A stretch of 64,000 nucleotides of DNA from DRYM01 sp964526225. GTDB lineage: Archaea > Thermoproteota > Thermoprotei_A > EX4484-217-1. The translations under genes and the position numbers were made by a program. This document shows positions 1-8,160 of the stretch, one piece after another; position 1 is the first letter of the stretch; each line of letters starts with the position of its first letter. The notes under the pieces are model-generated. The model saw nothing but the letters and a program-made list of their open reading frames with translations, did not search any database and was not told where the DNA came from. The stretch lies in the NCBI GenBank assembly GCA_964526225.1, contig CAZGLL010000005.1, positions 4,831 to 68,830 of the forward strand, read 5' to 3'.

Positions 1-134
1 TCTTCTTTCAGCTTATTCCATAATTTCTCCACGTATTCGAAAGCTTCACTTATATTAAAACCCAAAACTGTCAATTTGGATTCCGAAATAACTATCCCTA
101 AGGTTTGCTGAACCTCAACATTATCTTTTTCCAT
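1..134 (-). CDS. Hypothetical protein, N-terminal fragment cut by window edge
   Basis: Not an obvious family. About 44 codons read on the minus strand from ATG at 134 (an in-frame GTG lies one codon upstream at 137) and run off the window. The visible part is charged and looks helical near its end (residues FEYVEKLWNKLKEE), with no Cys, signal peptide or membrane segment. It lies downstream of the PA14 and acetyltransferase genes on the same strand, separated by about 70 bases. Too short for any functional call. Confidence 0.4.
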   Translation of the reverse strand, partial: MEKDNVEVQQTLGIVISESKLTVLGFNISEAFEYVEKLWNKLKE

Positions 135-205
135 CACTTTTGCAAACACCCATTAGCAAAATTTAGGGATGCTAAAGCAGATGCTAAGTTAATTTAAAGC
201 TAACG

Positions 206-937
206 TTAGCCTACGCCAAGCTGAAAAACATCGCCACCCCATACATCCCTTATTACTGGGCTTTCGAAAACGTGTTTTCCATCAGGCATAAGTATTTTAA
301 AGTATCCATCCAGTGGTTTCACAAGCTTAGTTGCGTCAAGGATTGCTTTATTCTTTTCATTAGCTACTGCTTCAAGTATTTTACCTCCGCTCCAAAATTC
401 AACTCGGTAACCTTCGGGAACTCCTTCAATAACTATTTTAGTATCTGACGGAATAGCGTAGTTCTCTTGAGGAATAACTTCTGCTACACCGTCGGGTCTT
501 ATCCATCCTAAAATTATTTCTCCGAAAGCAAATTTATTATAGAACCTAACGAAGATTTTGTGGTATCCAGCACCTAATCCTAATAAGTCACTATGGTAAA
601 CCGTAGGTGCTTGATCTTTCCAAGCATCAATTATTAGTTCATCATTGAGCCACAGTCTAGCACCATCGTCTGTAAGAAGGTAAAATCTGTAAAGTCCACC
701 CTGGGTTACTCTAAGAAAGCCTTCCCATTCTACACCGAAGAAGTCGGCTGGAATTTCTGGAGCAGGCTTATCCCACCATACAAAATTTATTTGCGGATCT
801 ATTCTTTCTAATCTGAGATTTTCCTTTGTAAACTGTTCTTCAATCGGTTTTTCAGCCGCTAAAACATAATACTTCGCTCTTAATCCATGAGTTAGGCCTC
901 TCTTCATTCTCACTAGGACATATTTTGGTTCAGACAT
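206..937 (-). CDS. PA14-domain protein, probably cytoplasmic
   Basis: A 243-residue protein built around a PA14-type beta-barrel, roughly residues 15-145. Visible hallmarks are GLRAKYY, a central FFGVEWEGFLRV strand, DDGARLWLNDELIID and the closing GWIRPDG segment. PA14 domains usually bind carbohydrates and sit in glycosidases, adhesins and toxins. A second beta-rich part of about 80 residues follows with no family I know. I chose ATG 937 because AGGAGG lies 8 bases upstream; a longer frame reaches 1006 but has no ribosome-binding site and would overlap the upstream stop. There is no signal peptide or membrane anchor, which is odd for a PA14 protein. Sugar binding is a family-level inference only. 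Confidence 0.7.
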   Translation of the reverse strand: MSEPKYVLVRMKRGLTHGLRAKYYVLAAEKPIEEQFTKENLRLERIDPQINFVWWDKPAPEIPADFFGVEWEGFLRVTQGGLYRFYLLTDDGARLWLNDELIIDAWKDQAPTVYHSDLLGLGAGYHKIFVRFYNKFAFGEIILGWIRPDGVAEVIPQENYAIPSDTKIVIEGVPEGYRVEFWSGGKILEAVANEKNKAILDATKLVKPLDGYFKILMPDGKHVFESPVIRDVWGGDVFQLGVG

Positions 938-1005
938 AGTAGCGCCTCCTCTTCGTAACAGACTATTTCTTCGAGTTTTGTTTAAAAAACCTAGGGTTCT
1001 TTGCA

Positions 1006-1491
1006 TTACTGAAGAGATTTAACCATAAGGTAAGCGTCTTCGCCATCAAGATAGTATGAAGGTATTATTTTTTTCTTAACAAAACCCAGTTTCTCATAAA
1101 GCTTTATTGCAGGTATATTTGAAACTCTAACTTCAAGATATACTTCTTTAGCTTCATAGCTTTTTAATCCCTCTAAAGCTGCTAGCATAAGAGCTGTTCC
1201 TATACCTCTACGCCTATATTCCTCGAGAACAGCTAATGAAACGATATGTCCTTTCTTTATAAGTCCAAGTTTAGTAATACCCCATCCAAGCTCTACACGT
1301 GCCATTACATAACCTGCAACTTCTCCATCAACCTCCGCTACGTAGAAAGCATTAGGCCACTTGTTAAGATGTTCTATGAAGAAATGTTTCGTATAGTTCT
1401 CAGGAAGCGAAACTCTATTAATGTATATTACCTTTTCTATATCATTAATTGTTGCTTTCCTTACAGTAAACTTACACTTTCTCTCCACCAT
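1006..1491 (-). CDS. rimI: GNAT N-acetyltransferase, RimI/Ard1 type (protein N-terminal acetylation)
   Basis: A single GNAT domain of 161 residues. Motif A is clear: the strand HIVSLAVLEEYRRR followed by the acetyl-CoA pyrophosphate loop RRRGIGTALM (about residues 93-102), then the VSNIPAIKLYEKLGFV motif B typical of RimI and archaeal Ard1 enzymes. These acetylate protein N-termini (alpha-amino groups) using acetyl-CoA in the cytosol. Length matches the family (150-170). ATG at 1491. It sits upstream of the PA14 gene on the same strand and may share a transcript with it. Whether the substrate is ribosomal protein or general nascent chains cannot be told. Confidence 0.85.
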   Translation of the reverse strand: MVERKCKFTVRKATINDIEKVIYINRVSLPENYTKHFFIEHLNKWPNAFYVAEVDGEVAGYVMARVELGWGITKLGLIKKGHIVSLAVLEEYRRRGIGTALMLAALEGLKSYEAKEVYLEVRVSNIPAIKLYEKLGFVKKKIIPSYYLDGEDAYLMVKSLQ

Positions 1492-1568
1492 CTCTCATAC
1501 TTCCTCAGAAATTATGAAGCAATTTTTCAAAAATCTCTAATACTCTCAGAAAATAATAAAACATTACG

Positions 1569-2024
1569 GTGAATATGGGTAAAATAGTTTACACAATAGG
1601 ACATTCTAATAGGAGCATCGATGAATTCATAAGACTTATCAAATACTATAACATAAAAACCGTAGTTGATGTTAGAAGGTTCCCGTCAAGTAAGAAGTAT
1701 CCTCATTTTGAGAAAAACAATCTAGCTCAAGCGCTTCAAAAAGAAAACATCTCATATGTTTGGTTAGGTAACGAATTAGGTGGTTTCAGAAAAGGCGGAT
1801 ACGTAAGTTATACATCTACAGAAGAGTACATGAAGGGAATAAGCGAACTGGAAAAAATAATTAATAAGATTAGTGAAGGCTTTGTAGCAATAATGTGTGC
1901 TGAAAAGTTTTGGTTTAAATGCCATAGAAGATTTATATCTAATACTCTTGCACATAAAGGATACACTGTATTGCACATACTAGACTTCAATAAAACATAT
2001 GAACATAAGCTAAAAAGGCTTTAA
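1569..2024 (+). CDS. DUF488 family protein
   Basis: A 151-residue DUF488 protein. The family signature is visible: the opening YTIGHSNRSIDEFI, the VVDVRRFPSSKKYPHF segment with its invariant DvR, LGNELGGFR in the middle, and MCAEKFWFKCHRRF near residue 125 with the conserved Cys-x-E and CHR. The family is widespread and of unknown biochemistry; the conserved Cys/His/Arg set suggests an enzyme or metal/nucleic-acid site, but this is inference. Start is GTG 1569, with ATG 1575 as a close alternative. It is divergent from rimI and followed by a strong hairpin at 2042-2058. Confidence 0.85.
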   Translation: MNMGKIVYTIGHSNRSIDEFIRLIKYYNIKTVVDVRRFPSSKKYPHFEKNNLAQALQKENISYVWLGNELGGFRKGGYVSYTSTEEYMKGISELEKIINKISEGFVAIMCAEKFWFKCHRRFISNTLAHKGYTVLHILDFNKTYEHKLKRL

Positions 2025-2041
2025 AATCCTTTATGAAACTA

Positions 2042-2058
2042 TGTTCCCGTTGGGAACA
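2042..2058 (+). terminator. GC-rich hairpin followed by T-rich stretch after the DUF488 gene
   Basis: TGTTCCC and GGGAACA form a perfect 7-bp stem around a GTT loop, followed at once by ATTTTATT. It lies 18 bases after the DUF488 stop. Archaeal termination mainly needs T-runs, so the hairpin could equally be a 3' processing or stability element. Confidence 0.4.
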
Positions 2059-2139
2059 ATTTTATTAAAAAGTTTAGATACTAAAGAAACACGATATTTA
2101 CAGGGAAACCTACATGTTAAAAGATAAAGGTGCTAACAA

Positions 2140-3159
2140 TTGTCAGAAGCTGTCAAAGCCAGGGAAGCTACAGATATAGTTGTTCTTGCCGAGAATCTTC
2201 TTGAAGACCCAGTATTACTTAAAATGCTTGAGGTCATGGCTAATAAGAAAGAAATAAAGCCACTAATACGTCTTGAAAAAGGCATTGAATATCCCGAATT
2301 AAGCAACTTTCCTGAATGGTCTGAAAAAATAGAGAAACTTATAAGTCTAGAGTTTGTTGAAAGGAAAATAATTGATAGAGTTATTGAATGTCCCTACTGT
2401 AACAAGATCCACGTAGGCACTAGATTTAAGTGTCCTTCATGTAATTCAATAAACATAGTTAGAACCAACATAATACAACATATAACATGCGGTTATGTAG
2501 ACACTGAAATAAGGTTTAAGAGACTTGAGAAAGGTAAGGAAGTTCTTATTTGTCCTAATTGTAAGATTAAATTAAGAGAAATCGATGTAGACTACAAAAT
2601 ATTAGGAGAAATATTTGAATGCATAAACTGTGGACGTAGAGTGGACAGACCTAAAATAGAGTTCATATGTAGAAATTGTAATACATCATTCGACATTCTA
2701 ACTGCTAACTACAAACCAGTGCACATGTTTAAAATAACTGGAAAAGGCGTTAAACTTATTTCATCCGGAGACCTTATGAGAACCCTCATATTCGTGTCTC
2801 TAAGGAAAGCAGGATACGAAGCTGAAGCAAACGTAGAACTTAAAGGAATTTCAGGTGTTAACCATAGATTCGACATTGTAATTAAGAAGAATGGATCACC
2901 GGTAATAAGCATAGATTATAGGCCTTCATCATGTGATGAAGCAGGGGTTACAGATTTATTAGCTCACATAGCTAAACAAATGGACTTCCAAGGCATACAG
3001 TACATTTACGTTTCAAACAGAATTTCCGAGAATGCCGTAAGAATAGCTTCTAGGCAAGGTATAAATCTAGTTTATGGTGGAAACATGGAGGAAATACTAA
3101 GTAATGTTTTAAATACCGTAAAGAATATTACATCTGAAATTAGCTCTAAAACGCCGTGA
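2140..3159 (+). CDS. TackOD1-like zinc-ribbon protein with C-terminal nuclease-like domain
   Basis: A 339-residue protein. The first 85 residues are helical. Residues about 86-195 carry eleven cysteines as paired CxxC ribbons (CPYC, CPSC, CGYV, CPNC, CINC, CRNC). Their pattern, especially CGYVDTEIRF then LREIDVDYKILGEIFEC, matches TackOD1, an output domain of TACK-archaeal signalling proteins. The C-terminal 130 residues contain HRFDIVIKK-GSPVISIDYR, similar to the beta-hairpin core of restriction-endonuclease-fold proteins but with the final ExK replaced by DYR, so catalysis is doubtful. TTG 2140 is preceded by AAAGGTG. It overlaps the convergent platform gene by 14 bases. Regulatory or DNA-binding role is inferred. 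Confidence 0.65.
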   Translation: MSEAVKAREATDIVVLAENLLEDPVLLKMLEVMANKKEIKPLIRLEKGIEYPELSNFPEWSEKIEKLISLEFVERKIIDRVIECPYCNKIHVGTRFKCPSCNSINIVRTNIIQHITCGYVDTEIRFKRLEKGKEVLICPNCKIKLREIDVDYKILGEIFECINCGRRVDRPKIEFICRNCNTSFDILTANYKPVHMFKITGKGVKLISSGDLMRTLIFVSLRKAGYEAEANVELKGISGVNHRFDIVIKKNGSPVISIDYRPSSCDEAGVTDLLAHIAKQMDFQGIQYIYVSNRISENAVRIASRQGINLVYGGNMEEILSNVLNTVKNITSEISSKTP

Positions 3160-4090
3160 TACTAAGCATAAATTGGACAATATTATCAACAAACGTGTAA
3201 AAGAGCATAACTATTGTTAATAATACGGCCATATGTATAAGCCCTTCGACAGCATATCCTGATCTTATTTTCCCTACAGCAATACTTGATGGTATAGTTA
3301 TAAATATTGTTGTATAGTAAAGTACTCCTTTAAGTTGGTTAGGACTAAGAAACGAGGTTGCGAATGCTTCTGCAGCTTCTCTGCGAGATGTTTCGTAAAG
3401 AGCAGTATTGAAGAATAGAAGGAATGCTGAAGAAACGAGAAATATCAGTATTGCAGCGTAAATTATTGAAACATAAACTTTCATGTTACGCTTCCTTTCC
3501 TCTTCAAAAGCTTGAAGTCTTGATGCATGCATTGACGCTTCCGTTAAAACCTGAGCAGCTCTACCACCGCTTTCATGAGCTTCAGATATTGTTTCAATAA
3601 ATCTACGTGTTATTATTGTTTGATCCTTAAATGTTTCACTTAAAGCTTTTGAAACATCATCACCTAAGGTTATTCTAACAAGAGCTTTCTCTAGTAGTTC
3701 ATTTAGAGGTCCTAAATCTTTTTCGAGCTCTATTTCTAACGCTTTAGGTACTGTATGTCCCGCTCTAACAAGCCCTGCTAAATCATATAGTAACATCGGC
3801 ATTAATGTTTCGACACGCTTCTTTCTTCTGAAAACCATGAATTTATATACAGCATAGGGTGTTATGAAAATCAATATGGAAATAACTATGAGATTTATGA
3901 AATTAACATCATAAGGTAAAATTATAGGTATAGGACCAGGTATTATCAGCGTCTCTATGTTCTTTAAAATATTGAAAACAAACAACACCAACGTTAAAAG
4001 CATTAAAGAAGCTATTGATGATGAAAGCAAGATTATAAATTCCTTCGATATTCTTTCTGCTTTAATTATCTTTTCTATTCTTCTAAACAT
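3146..4090 (-). CDS. Type II secretion F-domain (TadC/ArlJ-like) platform protein, second copy
   Basis: An inner-membrane platform protein of the T2SS-F family, about 315 residues. Hydrophobic segments lie near the N-terminus (two), and near residues 215-240 and 270-310; the cytoplasmic F domain lies between, with the typical LMPMLLYDLAGLVRAGHTVPKALE and ISEAHESGGRAAQVL motifs. Such proteins seat the assembly ATPase and pilin filament. It is half the length of archaellar ArlJ; its twin is the next gene upstream. Starts at ATG 4090 or GTG 4096 (GAGGT just upstream); a longer frame to 4138 would overlap the neighbour. Last gene of the assembly cluster. Confidence 0.8.
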   Translation of the reverse strand: MFRRIEKIIKAERISKEFIILLSSSIASLMLLTLVLFVFNILKNIETLIIPGPIPIILPYDVNFINLIVISILIFITPYAVYKFMVFRRKKRVETLMPMLLYDLAGLVRAGHTVPKALEIELEKDLGPLNELLEKALVRITLGDDVSKALSETFKDQTIITRRFIETISEAHESGGRAAQVLTEASMHASRLQAFEEERKRNMKVYVSIIYAAILIFLVSSAFLLFFNTALYETSRREAAEAFATSFLSPNQLKGVLYYTTIFITIPSSIAVGKIRSGYAVEGLIHMAVLLTIVMLFYTFVDNIVQFMLSITAF

Positions 4091-4106
4091 TTTCACTGTA
4101 ACCTCG

Positions 4107-4991
4107 CTACGCTGAAATTTTCGACACCAAAGAGTCAATCATTATCACAATGATCATAGCTATCGATGGGGTTATTATAAAATGTATTAGAAATAGTAGT
4201 TGCAAGGGACTTATTGGTAAAACATGTTCGCCGAGCGAAGCCATTATTGAAAGCATTATTGTTAAAACTAGGGGCATAACGACGACAAGGCTTATGAAGA
4301 GTTCCATAAATACTGAAAGTGAATTAAGAACTTCTCGCATCTTAGCCTCTCGTGCTCTTAAAATATTAATTAGTTCTTGCTCTAAAAACTCACTTAAACC
4401 TTTGCCTGTTTCGACTATTCCGGCTAAGCTTGTAAGGAGAGACGAATAAATTGTTGTTGGAGTATTTTTCGCTTCTTCAAGAAGCATTTTAGCTGTATCC
4501 ATGCCTAAAATAGATGTTTTCCTTAGCATTCGTGTAGCGTCCTCCTTAATTCCAAAAAGCTCTCCTTTCTCGGCTAATCTAGCAAGTATGCTTTCGATGT
4601 TTCTTCCAGCATAGGAAAGAATGGACATATACGAAATTATATATGGTAATCTTGTTTCTAAAGCTTCAAGCTTACTTTTAGCCTTAAAAACAGGGAAGTA
4701 AACCATTAATGAAAGCGTAATTGCGGAAAATGTAAAAGACAGTACCAAAGATGCGATGAAAGAGAATGTAATATCTAGTTCTAAAAATAACCAATGCACT
4801 ATAACAAATAAAGGAAGAGTTACTATAAACACTATGATTGTTGTAAACGAAAGTAATGCTATATATCTTCTAAGCGACATTTTAATACCTGAATGTACAA
4901 GGTAGGGTCCAAGCCAAGAGAAAAACTTTAAAAATCCTTTGAAGACAAAGGTGTTTCTAAGGAGTCCATATGCGAAGTGGGATATTCCCAC
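4107..4991 (-). CDS. Type II secretion F-domain (TadB/ArlJ-like) platform protein, first copy
   Basis: A 294-residue T2SS-F membrane protein with two N-terminal membrane spans (about residues 45-100), a cytoplasmic F domain (LETRLPYIISYMSILSYAGRN, then TSLAGIVETGKGLSEFLEQEL), and three C-terminal hydrophobic stretches. GTG 4991 follows the ATPase stop by two bases, so the pair is translationally coupled. Together with the downstream copy it supplies the two F domains that ArlJ holds in one chain, the arrangement seen in TadB/TadC systems. Role: membrane scaffold for a pilus- or archaellum-like filament. No pilin gene lies nearby. Confidence 0.8.
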   Translation of the reverse strand: MGISHFAYGLLRNTFVFKGFLKFFSWLGPYLVHSGIKMSLRRYIALLSFTTIIVFIVTLPLFVIVHWLFLELDITFSFIASLVLSFTFSAITLSLMVYFPVFKAKSKLEALETRLPYIISYMSILSYAGRNIESILARLAEKGELFGIKEDATRMLRKTSILGMDTAKMLLEEAKNTPTTIYSSLLTSLAGIVETGKGLSEFLEQELINILRAREAKMREVLNSLSVFMELFISLVVVMPLVLTIMLSIMASLGEHVLPISPLQLLFLIHFIITPSIAMIIVIMIDSLVSKISA

Positions 4992-4993
4992 GA

Positions 4994-6598
4994 CTAAAGC
5001 ACCCTTCTTTCAACAACGGATTCAGCTTCTCTATAGACTTCCTCTGGGTCTCTATAGTAACTTCTTAGAACTTCAGCTACCTCTGAAAAAGTCGTTTTAT
5101 TAGTTATTTTCATCCATTCTAAAACTGTCTTTCTACGTTCAAAGTCTTTATAAACTTCACTTAATGGTATTCCTCTATTCGCAGCTATATGTTCGAAAGC
5201 AAAAATTCTTCCTGAGAACTTCCAAGAGTCAGTTAATGGATCCCAAGTATAAACTTCACTAAGCATTATTTCCTTAGTTGACGGGTTAATACCTACAGTT
5301 TCAACAATTCTAAGAACTCTTCTTTTAAGTTCTTCTTCGCCTCTAACCCTAACTCTACCCATGTGAATGAAGGTTTTAATGAGCGGTATAAGTATTCTAG
5401 GAATATTCATAGGTTCGTTTTCTAATCTTGAAATAACCGCTTGAACGCTTTCACCGTGTATTGTAGTGAGCCCTCCATGACCTACAGCCAATGCTTGGAA
5501 GAAAGTATAAGCTTCCCTTCCTCTAATTTCCCCTACAATAATGTACTCAGGTCTTTGTCTTAACGCACTCTTCAAGAGTTCAAAAAGTGTGATATCTTGT
5601 ACACCGGGTTCGAAGCTTGGTCTTACCGTCATTGGAACCCAGTTTTCATGCGCTAACCTTATCTCAGGAGTTTCTTCAATTGTAACTATTTTTGCTTCGG
5701 GCCTAATCATCATAGCTATAGCGTTAAGAAGCGTTGTTTTTCCGGAGGCCATTTGTCCGAGAACCATTAGACTCATGACATTATCTAGAAGTAACCACAG
5801 ATATGCGGCCATATCTACGCTTAAGGTGTTAAATTTAAGTAAATCAACTATAGTGTATGGTTCTACACTATATTTCCTAATGGTAAATGTACTCCCTCTT
5901 CTAGAAACTTCTTTTAATGTTAAATGAACTCTAAATCCTTCAGGCGGAAGAGGGCCTTCAACAATGGGTCTAGCATACGTTATGCTTTGACCTGCACGAA
6001 AAGCCAGTCTCCTAATGAAGCTTTCGAGTTCATCTGGATCTTTGAAAATAACGTTTGTAGGCATCCATTCGAAATCTCTATGAAATACATACACTGGTAT
6101 ATTGTAGCCGTCGCAAACTATGTCCTCAACATACGGGTCCCTATAAATAGGATCTATTTTGCCGTAACCTATCAAATCTCTTATCAGATAATACTTGATT
6201 TTATCAAGTGATTGCTTAGTAAGGTTTATCCGATAACTTCTAACCAATGAGTTTATAGATTTACTGAGAGACTTTACCGCTTCTTCATAATTTCTAAGAA
6301 CGCCTACAGGTATTCTAACTTCCTCAAGTATAAGTTCTTTAAGATCGTTCAAAACCGTTTTCTCATTAGCCGTTAAGAATGGTTCGAGAACATGATATCT
6401 TAAGATGCCTTTTTTATCGGTAAATATCATAATATACGCGTAAGGAGGATTTACCGAGTAAACATTTTTAACAATAACTTTTCTCCGCTCTATAACTGTT
6501 TTTTCATGAACAAAATTTGAAGTCGTAACTACCTTCTTACTTTTCGCTACTACAGTATTATTGTTATTTCTCCTAAATATTCTATCTATTATTCCCAA
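4994..6598 (-). CDS. Type II/IV secretion hexameric ATPase (TadA/CpaF/ArlI-like)
   Basis: A 534-residue secretion ATPase that powers filament assembly from the cytoplasmic face. All motor motifs are present: Walker A GQMASGKT (281-288), Asp box near EETPEIRL (308-315), Walker B YIIVGEIRG (352-360) and His box GHGGLTTIHGES (373-384). The 250-residue N-terminal domain (IGYGKIDPIYRDPYVEDI) is that of archaeal GspE/ArlI proteins. TTG 6598 is preceded by AGGAG with six bases spacing. It is followed immediately by two F-domain platform genes and preceded by an ArlH-like gene, an H-I-J order. Probably intact and active. Confidence 0.9.
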   Translation of the reverse strand: MGIIDRIFRRNNNNTVVAKSKKVVTTSNFVHEKTVIERRKVIVKNVYSVNPPYAYIMIFTDKKGILRYHVLEPFLTANEKTVLNDLKELILEEVRIPVGVLRNYEEAVKSLSKSINSLVRSYRINLTKQSLDKIKYYLIRDLIGYGKIDPIYRDPYVEDIVCDGYNIPVYVFHRDFEWMPTNVIFKDPDELESFIRRLAFRAGQSITYARPIVEGPLPPEGFRVHLTLKEVSRRGSTFTIRKYSVEPYTIVDLLKFNTLSVDMAAYLWLLLDNVMSLMVLGQMASGKTTLLNAIAMMIRPEAKIVTIEETPEIRLAHENWVPMTVRPSFEPGVQDITLFELLKSALRQRPEYIIVGEIRGREAYTFFQALAVGHGGLTTIHGESVQAVISRLENEPMNIPRILIPLIKTFIHMGRVRVRGEEELKRRVLRIVETVGINPSTKEIMLSEVYTWDPLTDSWKFSGRIFAFEHIAANRGIPLSEVYKDFERRKTVLEWMKITNKTTFSEVAEVLRSYYRDPEEVYREAESVVERRVL

Positions 6599-6673
6599 TA
6601 TATTCTCCTACCATTTGCTATTCTACTCACATATTTCACAAATGAATACTTAAAATTTTATTGGCTTTAATAA

Positions 6674-7324
6674 CTAAGAGGGTATTTTCTGAAGTCTTTC
6701 TATTCTTACGCCTAATGCCCCTACACTATATGTTAGTACTATCGCGTTTTTAGGCATTGTTTTATGCTTTACAAGTTTCATAACATATTTCGGCTCATCA
6801 GATACTATTTCTAAGCTGAGTTTAATTACTATGTTTGCTACTTTCTCTGCTACAGCTAAACCCTCTTTATCTAAGAGGTTAGGTGTTATAGCTAATAACA
6901 ATGCTAAATTGTTGTTTTTAAGAGTATTCTTAATGAATGCTAACTCTTTAGGACTAAACCTTATTCTAGCTGATGTTGCATCTACCAACAGAACAGTCTT
7001 TTCGCTTTCGTTCATTATTTGCTTTACAATGGATTCGAAAGAATCAGCCCTAATATATTTCCATAGGCCTTTATACATTAAGGATTCTATGTCTAAACCT
7101 ACATTAGCCGAAGCTTCTAAGTATTCATCATAATCATCAAGCATTACAATATAGGTTATCTTTAATCCGTAATCTCTTGCTATGGTCAGACCCACCCTAT
7201 GCAGTAGAAGGTACGGGTATGTTTCAATATCTCCTTCTATGAGAACCAAATATCCTAACTTAATGGTTCCTATGCGCTCATCTAATGTAGGAATGCCTAG
7301 TCTAAAAGCTGTCTCAGTTTGCAT
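6674..7324 (-). CDS. ArlH/KaiC-like RecA-fold protein with lost P-loop
   Basis: A 216-residue RecA/KaiC-superfamily protein, similar in layout to ArlH, which docks on the archaellum motor. The opening LGIPTLDERIGTIKLGYLVLIEG is the family start, but the P-loop is gone: residues 31-38 read GDIETYPY where GxxGxGKS is expected, so both glycines, the lysine and the serine are replaced. The Walker B-like strand survives as TVLLVDATS (near residue 110). ATP hydrolysis is therefore unlikely; a structural or ligand-sensing role is inferred. It lies 75 bases upstream of the assembly ATPase. A TATA-like box at 7363-7372 gives it a promoter of its own. Confidence 0.65.
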   Translation of the reverse strand: MQTETAFRLGIPTLDERIGTIKLGYLVLIEGDIETYPYLLLHRVGLTIARDYGLKITYIVMLDDYDEYLEASANVGLDIESLMYKGLWKYIRADSFESIVKQIMNESEKTVLLVDATSARIRFSPKELAFIKNTLKNNNLALLLAITPNLLDKEGLAVAEKVANIVIKLSLEIVSDEPKYVMKLVKHKTMPKNAIVLTYSVGALGVRIERLQKIPS

Positions 7325-7362
7325 ATTTCACTTCACTATTTCTTTAACTAGGGAATCTAAAG

Positions 7363-7372
7363 TATTTAAATA
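7363..7372 (-). promoter_or_regulatory. TATA-like box of the pilus/archaellum-like cluster
   Basis: TATTTAAATA on the minus strand, about 40 bases upstream of ATG 7324. Transcription would start near 7338-7340, about 15 bases before the start codon. The operon runs from here to 3146. Confidence 0.45.
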
Positions 7373-7428
7373 TTATAAAAAATGTCTGTTGCTTTTCTTA
7401 CTAAACTCATCGCGTTGAACTTAACTAG

Positions 7429-7707
7429 CTAAGCCTTCTTTAGTAAACTTACTTTAACAAGTTCGTTAATTATTAGTTTTACTGGTTCCTCTAGTTCGCT
7501 TTGTTCAAGACCTGTTGATTTCGCTATTTTATCTATGATTTCGTTTACAGTTAATTCGCCATCACATAGGAGCCATACGTAAAAAGCAGCTGGGTTTAGC
7601 GAATAAACATGTTCCTCATTTAACGATACTATGTAACCTTCCTCACTTTTTCCCATAGCAGTACCGTTTCTTACGAATTTTTCCTCCCCAATATCGCCAC
7701 TTTGCAT
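7429..7707 (-). CDS. PqqD-like peptide-chaperone domain protein
   Basis: A stand-alone PqqD-type winged-helix domain of 92 residues. The family pattern is readable: VRNGTAMGK, then GYIVSLNEEHVYSLNPAAFYVW, the DGELTVNEIIDKIA helix and the final helix ending in LVKVSLLKK. PqqD proteins bind a peptide or protein substrate for a radical-SAM maturase (RiPP systems). No maturase or precursor is adjacent; the neighbour upstream is SSB. ATG 7707 has GAGGT seven bases upstream and follows the SSB stop by one base, so a longer frame to 7827 that overlaps SSB is not used. Its partner is unknown; a radical SAM gene occurs at 53423 but is not linked. Confidence 0.7.
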   Translation of the reverse strand: MQSGDIGEEKFVRNGTAMGKSEEGYIVSLNEEHVYSLNPAAFYVWLLCDGELTVNEIIDKIAKSTGLEQSELEEPVKLIINELVKVSLLKKA

Positions 7708-7708
7708 T

Positions 7709-8131
7709 CTAATAACCTCTACGTTTAGTTCTATAGGAGCTTTTTCGTTTAGGAGAAAATGGTTTCCTATAGCCTCCTTCAACCTTAGGTATACTTTCTG
7801 GGACTTCATCCTTCGATACAACTTCACTATCCTCTATCTTAACTATTTCACCCTGTTTTCCCACGTTGAGTTGTGCTTGCCCTTTGAAAGCAGTTACGAA
7901 CGCGTTCTTTATTTCTAAAGCGTCCCCTTCCTCAACAGTCCCTGCCTTTTTACCCCACAACGTCATTTTTGTTTTTCCAGTTTCGTCGCCAACAATGGCT
8001 TCCGAAATAATTCTTGAACCTTTTCTTGTTTGTATTATTTTTGGCTTAAATGCTTCTAAAACCCGTACTTTAAGATCTATATTGTCCATTCCGGGTTTTA
8101 GATCTTTTATTTTAACTTCTTTTTTAGACAA
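7709..8131 (-). CDS. ssb: Crenarchaeal-type single-OB-fold ssDNA-binding protein
   Basis: An OB-fold single-stranded DNA-binding protein of the Sulfolobus type. The segment IKDLKPGMDNIDLKVRVLEA, then GSRIISEAIVGDETGKTKMTLWGKKAG and AFKGQAQLNVGKQGEI, match that family closely, including the DNA-stacking Trp in TLWG. The C-terminal 45 residues are a basic, disordered-looking tail ending in RTKRRGY, whereas Sulfolobus SSB has an acidic tip. I prefer TTG 8131 because GAGG lies six bases upstream and the length then matches the family; ATG 8155 is possible but sits five bases after a 12-bp inverted repeat with no ribosome-binding site. Coupled to the PqqD-like gene. Confidence 0.85.
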   Translation of the reverse strand: MSKKEVKIKDLKPGMDNIDLKVRVLEAFKPKIIQTRKGSRIISEAIVGDETGKTKMTLWGKKAGTVEEGDALEIKNAFVTAFKGQAQLNVGKQGEIVKIEDSEVVSKDEVPESIPKVEGGYRKPFSPKRKSSYRTKRRGY

Positions 8132-8160
8132 ATTTTTCCTCTCTTCTTTAACCATTTTTT

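Noticed and set aside
1246..1572. Plus-strand 108-codon frame opposite rimI
   Set aside because: Shadow of the acetyltransferase frame; no family resemblance and no ribosome-binding site.
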